From NCBI GenBank assembly GCA_030825825.1, contig JAPJPE010000040.1, positions 1 to 10,383 of the forward strand: a stretch of 10,383 nt of DNA. The letters run 5' to 3'. The notes under the pieces are model-generated. The model did no database searches. It was given only the letters and a program-made list of their open reading frames with translations, and was not told the origin of the DNA. The translations under genes and the position numbers were made by a program. How positions within the stretch are numbered: the stretch's first letter is position 1; the number at the start of each line of letters is the position of its first letter. Below are positions 6,008 through 10,383 of this stretch, one piece after another. Source of the stretch: Streptococcus sp. GTDB lineage: Bacteria > Bacillota > Bacilli > Lactobacillales > Streptococcaceae.

Positions 6008-6925
6008 ATGAAAAGCGAAGTAAATGCGAAGCAGAGCAAATTTAAGAAAAATATTCCTTTATATGTGCTGCTCCTACCATCGATTATTTTATTGATTTTA
6101 TTTGCCTATATCCCTATGGCGGGTCTAGTCATCGCTTTTAAAGATTACTCTCCCGCTACTGGGATATTTGGAAGTCCTTGGGCTGGTCTCAAGTATTTTA
6201 ACCAGTTCTTCTCATCCTTCCAATTTGCGACAACCATGAAGAATACCTTGAAAATTTCTATTTACAGTATTCTGGTGGGTTTTCCCTTGCCGATTGTTCT
6301 AGCCATTATTTGCAACCAGATTCGTGTGGGCAAGTTCAAAAAAGTCTTTCAAGTAACGACTTATTTGCCTCATTTTATCTCGACCATGGTCATGTGTGGG
6401 ATGATTATTCTCTTTCTCTCTCCAAGTAGTGGACTGTTAGCCAATGTCCTCAAATTGGTCGGCTTAAAGATGCCTGCTCTCTTATCCAAACCGGGTAGCT
6501 TTGCAGGTGTCTATGTCTGGAGCGATGTCTGGCAACATATCGGTTGGGATAGTATCATCTATCTAGCCGCTCTATCGGCCATTGATCCGACCTTTTATGA
6601 AGCTGCGACCATGGACGGGGCGAGTCGATTGCAAAAGATCCGTCATATTGACTTACCCTTACTGTTACCAACGGCGATGATTCTCTTGATTCTCAGAGCA
6701 GGAAGCCTACTCAGTGTTGGTTTTGAAAAGGTCTTGCTCTTGCAAAATCCACTTAATCTGGCAGGAAGTGAAATCATTTCGACCTATGTCTACAAAGTGG
6801 GGATGATTAATTTTCAATATAGTTATTCGACAGCGATCGGTCTCTTTAATACCTTGGTCAACTTGATCATCTTACTGTCGGTCAACTGGTTTGCGAAACG
6901 CTATACCAAGACGGGATTGTTCTAG
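6008..6925 (+). CDS. LplB-type sugar ABC transporter permease (CUT1)
   Basis: This is one of two membrane subunits that form the channel of a carbohydrate importer. The 305-residue protein has six predicted TM helices, starting near residues 18, 79, 115, 168, 218 and 273. The N-terminal basic stretch (KQSKFKKN) fits a cytoplasmic start. The EAA loop that docks the ATPase is YEAATMDGASRLQKIRHIDL (197-216), with the conserved Gly204. It is closest to the LplB/COG4209 group, which pairs with YtcP-type permeases and large binding proteins for complex oligosaccharides. AAGGAGG lies 5 bases before the ATG. It is the first gene of the operon, divergent from the two-component genes. Its relation to pneumococcal NgtP1 is plausible but was not tested. 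Confidence 0.93.
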   Translation: MKSEVNAKQSKFKKNIPLYVLLLPSIILLILFAYIPMAGLVIAFKDYSPATGIFGSPWAGLKYFNQFFSSFQFATTMKNTLKISIYSILVGFPLPIVLAIICNQIRVGKFKKVFQVTTYLPHFISTMVMCGMIILFLSPSSGLLANVLKLVGLKMPALLSKPGSFAGVYVWSDVWQHIGWDSIIYLAALSAIDPTFYEAATMDGASRLQKIRHIDLPLLLPTAMILLILRAGSLLSVGFEKVLLLQNPLNLAGSEIISTYVYKVGMINFQYSYSTAIGLFNTLVNLIILLSVNWFAKRYTKTGLF

Positions 6926-6940
6926 GAAGGAGGAGAAATT

Positions 6941-7837
6941 GTGAAATTGTTTCAACATGCGAGAAAGACCAAGTCAGAAATCCTCTTTGATATTTTTATC
7001 TATGGTCTAGCGATTTGCTTGATTCTCTTGATTGTCTACCCTTTGTGGTTTGTTATCATTGCCTCCTTTAGTAATCCGTCTGATGTAGCAACTGGTAAGG
7101 TTTGGTTTATCCCGAGGGAATGGCGACTAGACGGCTATCAACGTTTGATTGAGCAGCCTTTGTTTCTAAAGAGCTATCTTAACACCATCCTCTACACGGT
7201 TGTAGGGACCATCGTTGCCCTGGTCATTAATATCCCGGCTGGTTACGCCTTGTCGCGAAAGGACCTCTTTGCTAAGAAATGGGTCAGTGTCTTCTTTATC
7301 GTTCCCATGTTCGTCTCTGGGGGCTTGATTCCCATTTATTTGACAGTGAAACAATTGGGCTTGGTCGACACCTTCTGGGTAATGGTCGTACCGTTTGCAG
7401 TATCTCCTTACAATATCGTTGTAGCTCGGACTTTCTTTAACAATAGTATTCCAGAAGGGATGTGGGAAGCCGCCCAGATCGATGGGTGCGGAACCATTTA
7501 TTACTTTAGAAAGATCGTGCTCCCCTTGTCCAAGGCTATTATTGCCGTTATTGGACTTTGGACAGCAGTAGGGATCTGGAATTCTTGGTTCAATGCCTTG
7601 ATTTATTTGACCAATGAAAATCTTCAACCCCTGCAATTGATCCTGCGCCGTCTCTTAATTAGTAATCAAATGTTGCAATCGCAAGCAACAGGGGAGGTAG
7701 CTTCTGACCTCCGTATTAAGGCTGATATGATGAAATATGCAGCCATCGTTATCTCAACAGCACCGATTATGATGCTGTATCCATTCGTCCAAAAATACTT
7801 TAATCAAGGTGTCATGATAGGTGCCTTGAAAGAATAG
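6941..7837 (+). CDS. YtcP-type sugar ABC transporter permease (CUT1)
   Basis: This is the second membrane subunit of the importer and should dimerise with the LplB-type permease. The 298-residue protein has about six TM helices, the first at about 20-42. The EAA loop is EAAQIDGCGTIYYFRKIVLP (176-195), with the conserved Gly182. The start is GTG, supported by AAGGAGG (6927-6933) 7 bases upstream. The preceding stop is 15 bases away, so both permeases come from one mRNA. The C-terminal GVMIGALKE ending is typical of the YtcP group. No ATP-binding subunit follows, so the complex must borrow an ATPase encoded elsewhere. Confidence 0.93.
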   Translation: MKLFQHARKTKSEILFDIFIYGLAICLILLIVYPLWFVIIASFSNPSDVATGKVWFIPREWRLDGYQRLIEQPLFLKSYLNTILYTVVGTIVALVINIPAGYALSRKDLFAKKWVSVFFIVPMFVSGGLIPIYLTVKQLGLVDTFWVMVVPFAVSPYNIVVARTFFNNSIPEGMWEAAQIDGCGTIYYFRKIVLPLSKAIIAVIGLWTAVGIWNSWFNALIYLTNENLQPLQLILRRLLISNQMLQSQATGEVASDLRIKADMMKYAAIVISTAPIMMLYPFVQKYFNQGVMIGALKE

Positions 7838-7846
7838 GAGAAGATC

Positions 7847-9409
7847 ATGAAAAACAGGAAATTTGCCTATCTGCTCCTTGGAGCAGCTGCTTTAGCTGGC
7901 TTGACGGCTTGTGGAGCTTCCACAAATAAATCAAGCAATGACAAGAATGATGGAAATACCTTCAAGATCACGACCGTTCGTTGGTCGGATTGGGGGGAAG
8001 ACTATCACAAAGGTTTTCTAGATGATTCAGCCAAGGAATCAGGTATCAAGATCAAATGGGATACCATGGTGGCTGCAGACTGGTCTGATAAGAAATCTGT
8101 TCTTGTTGCCAGTGGAGATTTACCAGACGCTTTCTTGGGATCCAATGCCTTCACGGATTCTGAAATCGCTCAGAACCAAAACATGTTCATTCCATTGGAA
8201 GACTTGATCAAGGATAATATGCCAAACTTGAACAAGGCCTTTGAAAAAGAACCGAAATTAAAAGCCATGGTGACCAACCCAGATGGTCATATTTACAGCC
8301 TGCCTAAGAAATTGCCAATGCGGCCAATCGTCGGCAACCAACTCTTTATTAATAAGAAATGGTTGGACAACCTTGGCTTGAAGATGCCGGAAACCTATGA
8401 TGAATTGGTGACTGTTTTACAAGCATTTAAGGATAAGGATGCTAATGGCAATGGCGATGTCAATGATGAAATTCCATTTGGCTCTGGTAACTTTGATCCG
8501 ACCTTCTCTTATATTTTGCCATTCAACAACCGTCTGGGTGGAGATAATACCTATGAAATGTCCGTCAAAGATGGCAAGCCGGTCTATCTACGAACAGAAG
8601 AAAGTTATAAACAAGGGATAGCGGCGATGCATGAAGCCTACAAGAAAGGCTTGATCGACCCTGAACTCTTTACAGAAGATACCTCCATGTCTGTTGCCAA
8701 ACGGATGGATAAGGGTGTGGCGCGTGTCGGTGTGTCAAGTGGTTGGACAGCAGATGCAACCTTTGGCCAACATGCCAGCGAATATGCTCCTCTCCCAGCA
8801 TTGAAAGGCCCGGATGGCAAACAATATGTCATTTCTGACCCAGATCATTTGAACTATGGACGCAATGAAATACTGATCACGAATAAGTGCAAGGACCCTG
8901 CAAAATTGCTCAAATGGTTGGATAAATTCTACACGGACGATGCCAGCATCCAAAACTTCTATGGATCCTTTGGCATTGCAACTGAAAAAGATGGTGACAA
9001 GTACAAGGTCTTGGCTCCAAAAGATGGTAAATCTGCCGATGAATGGGCTTGGATTAATTCCCTTCGTGACTTTGGACCAAAATATGTGTCAGATGATATC
9101 AATAGTCATGTCGACATCGACCAAACGCAAGGTGATGGCCTCAAATTGAAGATGGACAAAGAATTGAAACAATACGCTTTGCCAGCATATCCAAATGTCA
9201 TCTACTCTCAAGAAGAATTGAACAAATTGTCCTCTATTTATGTCGATATCAACTCCTATGTTACCCAACAAGCTTCTAAATGGGTAGTCGAAGGGGGCGT
9301 CGAAAAGGATTGGGACGATTACAAAGCAACATTGAAGAAGATGGGCATTGATGACTTTATGAAGATTCAACAGGATGCCTATGATCGTTACCAAAAAGAA
9401 GTGAAGTAA
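7847..9409 (+). CDS. Extracellular solute-binding lipoprotein of the sugar importer
   Basis: This lipoprotein captures the sugar outside the membrane and passes it to the two permeases. The 520-residue precursor has a signal peptide (MKNRKF start, hydrophobic 7-19) and a lipobox LTAC (19-22); Cys22 is the lipidation site. A Ser/Asn/Asp-rich linker runs to about residue 37. The rest is a family-1 type binding fold (LplA/COG1653 group). An EF-hand-like loop at about 196-208 (Asp196, Asp198, Asn200, Asn202, Asp204, Asp207/Glu208) matches the structural calcium site known in alginate-binding proteins AlgQ1/AlgQ2. AGGAG lies just before the ATG (spacing 5-6). The size and class fit large oligosaccharides. 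Pneumococcal NgtS, which binds host N-glycan, is the nearest functional parallel I can name. The substrate itself is not readable here. Confidence 0.93.
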   Translation: MKNRKFAYLLLGAAALAGLTACGASTNKSSNDKNDGNTFKITTVRWSDWGEDYHKGFLDDSAKESGIKIKWDTMVAADWSDKKSVLVASGDLPDAFLGSNAFTDSEIAQNQNMFIPLEDLIKDNMPNLNKAFEKEPKLKAMVTNPDGHIYSLPKKLPMRPIVGNQLFINKKWLDNLGLKMPETYDELVTVLQAFKDKDANGNGDVNDEIPFGSGNFDPTFSYILPFNNRLGGDNTYEMSVKDGKPVYLRTEESYKQGIAAMHEAYKKGLIDPELFTEDTSMSVAKRMDKGVARVGVSSGWTADATFGQHASEYAPLPALKGPDGKQYVISDPDHLNYGRNEILITNKCKDPAKLLKWLDKFYTDDASIQNFYGSFGIATEKDGDKYKVLAPKDGKSADEWAWINSLRDFGPKYVSDDINSHVDIDQTQGDGLKLKMDKELKQYALPAYPNVIYSQEELNKLSSIYVDINSYVTQQASKWVVEGGVEKDWDDYKATLKKMGIDDFMKIQQDAYDRYQKEVK

Positions 9410-9420
9410 CAGGAGTCTAA

Positions 9421-9438
9421 ATGGATTCAAGTAAGTAA
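9421..9438 (+). other. Possible 5-codon minigene (MDSSK)
   Basis: AGGAG (9411-9415) lies 5 bases before an ATG, followed by four codons and TAA (9436-9438). The ribosome binding site and spacing are as good as those of the real genes around it. The stop codon's last base is the first base of the next stem-loop, so a ribosome stopped here would cover the hairpin's 5' arm. It could be a regulatory minigene or the chance remains of an older gene start. Confidence 0.3.
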
Positions 9439-9462
9439 CTCAGGGGCCTAAAGCCCCTGAGT
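9438..9462 (+). promoter_or_regulatory. Intercistronic GC-rich stem-loop after the binding-protein gene
   Basis: ACTCAGGGGC (9438-9447) and GCCCCTGAGT (9453-9462) form a perfect 10-bp stem with a 5-base loop. No T-run follows (the next bases are GCTTCC), so it is not a standard terminator. Stem-loops in this place in sugar-transport operons commonly block 3' exonucleases or cause partial stops, so that binding protein is made in excess over downstream products. That role is inferred. Confidence 0.75.
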
Positions 9463-9514
9463 GCTTCCTTGGAGGAAGTGGAAGAAAATAGAGATGAAGA
9501 ACAAGGAGAAGAAG

Positions 9515-10153
9515 ATGCAAAAATTATTTTCATTGGATGGACGCTTGGTCAAGACCTTGACCCGGTTGACAGACATCATTATCTTGAACACCTTGTTTAT
9601 CGTTTGCTGCCTTCCAATTCTCACGATCGGTGCATCGCTTACGGCTTTAGCAACCATGTGGCACCGCTTGTTGAAAGGGGAAGATACGGATATCGTTTTT
9701 CATTTTTTCCGTCTCTTTCGCGCTAATTTCAAGCAAGCGACGGTGATTTGGCTGACTTGTCTAGGACTATCTGCCCTTCTTTATCTGGATTACTGTCTTT
9801 TTTCAAATACGGACTTCTTAAGTGAGTATGGGATTTGGATCTTGCTTCCCTTTATCGTCCTTCTATGTGGAGGGATGACCTTGATCTTCCCTTATATCGG
9901 CCTCTTTGAAGACCCTACAAGAAAGGTCTGTCTGAATAGTTTCCTTATTGCTCTCTTAAATCCTATTCAAACCATCTTTCTTGTCTTCTTCAATCTGGCA
10001 GTGATCTATATCAGTCTCAGTAGTCCCGAACGCTTACTGACAGCTATTTATCTCTTTACCTTTGGAGGTTTTGCCCTATGGAGCTTCTTGAATGTTCGAC
10101 TGACCGATAAGATCTTTTCAAGGATCCAAGAAGGAGGAGTCATTGAAAAATAA
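9515..10153 (+). CDS. DUF624 membrane protein (YesL family)
   Basis: This is a 212-residue integral membrane protein of the YesL/DUF624 family. Its function is unknown, but it regularly occurs beside LplB/YtcP-type transporters and YesM/YesN systems. Five TM helices are likely: about 20-42, 74-94, 106-126, 145-167 and 173-193. The family stretch near the first helix, LPILTIGASLTAL (33-45), is clear, followed by the short motif MWHRLLKGED. The start is set by AAGGAG (9503-9508), 6 bases before ATG 9515. In-frame GTG 9461 lies in the preceding stem-loop, and ATG 9494 has no ribosome binding site at a usable distance. It lies 105 bases behind the binding-protein gene, separated by the stem-loop, so its expression is probably lower. 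An accessory role in transporter assembly or signalling is a guess. Confidence 0.9.
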   Translation: MQKLFSLDGRLVKTLTRLTDIIILNTLFIVCCLPILTIGASLTALATMWHRLLKGEDTDIVFHFFRLFRANFKQATVIWLTCLGLSALLYLDYCLFSNTDFLSEYGIWILLPFIVLLCGGMTLIFPYIGLFEDPTRKVCLNSFLIALLNPIQTIFLVFFNLAVIYISLSSPERLLTAIYLFTFGGFALWSFLNVRLTDKIFSRIQEGGVIEK

Positions 10154-10232
10154 GGTCAAGCAAGTGGGACGTATGTTTTACGGAATATTATGTAAATCGA
10201 ATAAAGTTTCCTATATTTCTAGGGAACTATAG
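10143..10232 (+). pseudogene. Possible small TTG-start ORF or decayed gene start
   Basis: AAGGAGG (10131-10137) lies 5 bases before a TTG at 10143, which overlaps the end of the DUF624 gene by 11 bases. The frame gives 29 residues, starting MKNKVKQVGRMFYGILCKS and ending ISREL, then TAG. Past the stop the same frame stays open for 17 codons to a TGA (10284-10286). A strong ribosome binding site followed by so short a product suggests the 5' end of a gene that has since been lost. I recognise no family. The stretch 10154-10339 is AT-rich and shows nothing else I can support. Confidence 0.25.
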
Positions 10233-10339
10233 AAAGAAGCACAACTTTTTTCTAAAAAACTAAGTGATGCTGAAAAGAATAAATGATATAGGCTTTTAAC
10301 CTTATTCAAACATATGCTGAAACTTTCTGCTGTGAGAAA

Positions 10340-10369
10340 AGTGCTAGAAACACCATTGTTTCTAGCACT
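10340..10369. terminator. Strong stem-loop, probable terminator
   Basis: AGTGCTAGAAAC (10340-10351) and GTTTCTAGCACT (10358-10369) form a perfect 12-bp stem with a 6-base loop. On the - strand the stem runs into TTTTCTC, a short T-run, so it may end a convergent gene lying to the right of the window. On the + strand it is followed by CGGGAGTTTTGG, a poorer but possible end for the transporter operon. Confidence 0.6.
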
Positions 10370-10383
10370 CGGGAGTTTTGGAA

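Noticed and set aside
7166..7636. 156-residue open frame on the - strand inside the YtcP-type gene
   Set aside because: It is a long antisense shadow of a clear permease gene, with no ribosome binding site, promoter or recognisable domain.
9089..9430. 113-residue open frame on the - strand across the end of the binding-protein gene
   Set aside because: Antisense to a well-supported gene and without its own start signals; the hydrophobic stretch mirrors the codon pattern of the + strand.
9464..9478. 6-bp hairpin (CTTCCT/AGGAAG) hiding a GGAGG ribosome binding site
   Set aside because: That GGAGG is 18 bases or more from any usable start codon of the DUF624 gene, so it is probably not the functional site.
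9461..9514. GTG 9461 or ATG 9494 as start of the DUF624 protein
   Set aside because: The added residues are lysine-rich and unlike the family. The GTG lies in a stem-loop, and AAGGAG fits ATG 9515 with a 6-base spacer.

Overview
This window most likely comes from a Streptococcus chromosome of the oral mitis/sanguinis/parasanguinis kind. Three things point there: a dnaX preceded by a free-methionine-sulfoxide-reductase gene and followed by a small DUF3272-like gene, a characteristic streptococcal palindromic repeat at the left edge, and a sugar ABC transporter without its own ATPase. The species cannot be named from this stretch alone. No phage genes, insertion sequence, tRNA, rRNA or CRISPR array is visible.

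Left part (1-2622, + strand). A palindromic intergenic repeat (1-109) is followed by an extended -10 promoter. The promoter drives the free methionine-(R)-sulfoxide reductase gene (169-666), which overlaps dnaX (666-2342) by one base. A second extended -10 promoter sits just after dnaX, in front of a small membrane-protein gene (2381-2578). In both promoters the -10 box lies only 6-7 bases before the start codon, so both mRNAs look leaderless. A strong bidirectional terminator (2577-2622) closes this side against the convergent genes that follow.

Middle (2621-6007). A YesM/YesN-type two-component system is encoded on the - strand: a two-TM histidine kinase (4146-5813) and an AraC-type response regulator (2621-4165), overlapping by 20 bases. 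It diverges from a CUT1 carbohydrate uptake operon. The 194-bp region between them is dense with signals: an extended -10 promoter for the kinase, a very good CcpA catabolite-repression (cre) site at 5846-5859, and three copies of a WCGRRAAAGT motif at 31- and 22-base intervals ahead of the operon's weak promoter. These three are candidate binding sites for the response regulator.

Right part (6008-10383, + strand). The operon encodes an LplB-type permease, a YtcP-type permease, a lipoprotein substrate-binding protein with an EF-hand-like calcium loop, and a DUF624 (YesL-like) membrane protein. A 5-codon minigene and a GC-rich stem-loop separate the binding-protein gene from the DUF624 gene. 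The inferred circuit is: an extracellular glycan or its imported product is sensed by the kinase, the regulator activates the transporter genes, CcpA shuts the system down on preferred sugars, and a shared ATPase such as MsmK, encoded elsewhere, powers uptake. No glycoside hydrolase is present, so the sugar cannot be read directly. Related streptococcal systems (pneumococcal TCS07 and the Ngt transporter) serve host N-glycans, which makes a complex oligosaccharide a reasonable guess. The last 230 bases are AT-rich and hold a possible decayed small gene and a strong stem-loop.
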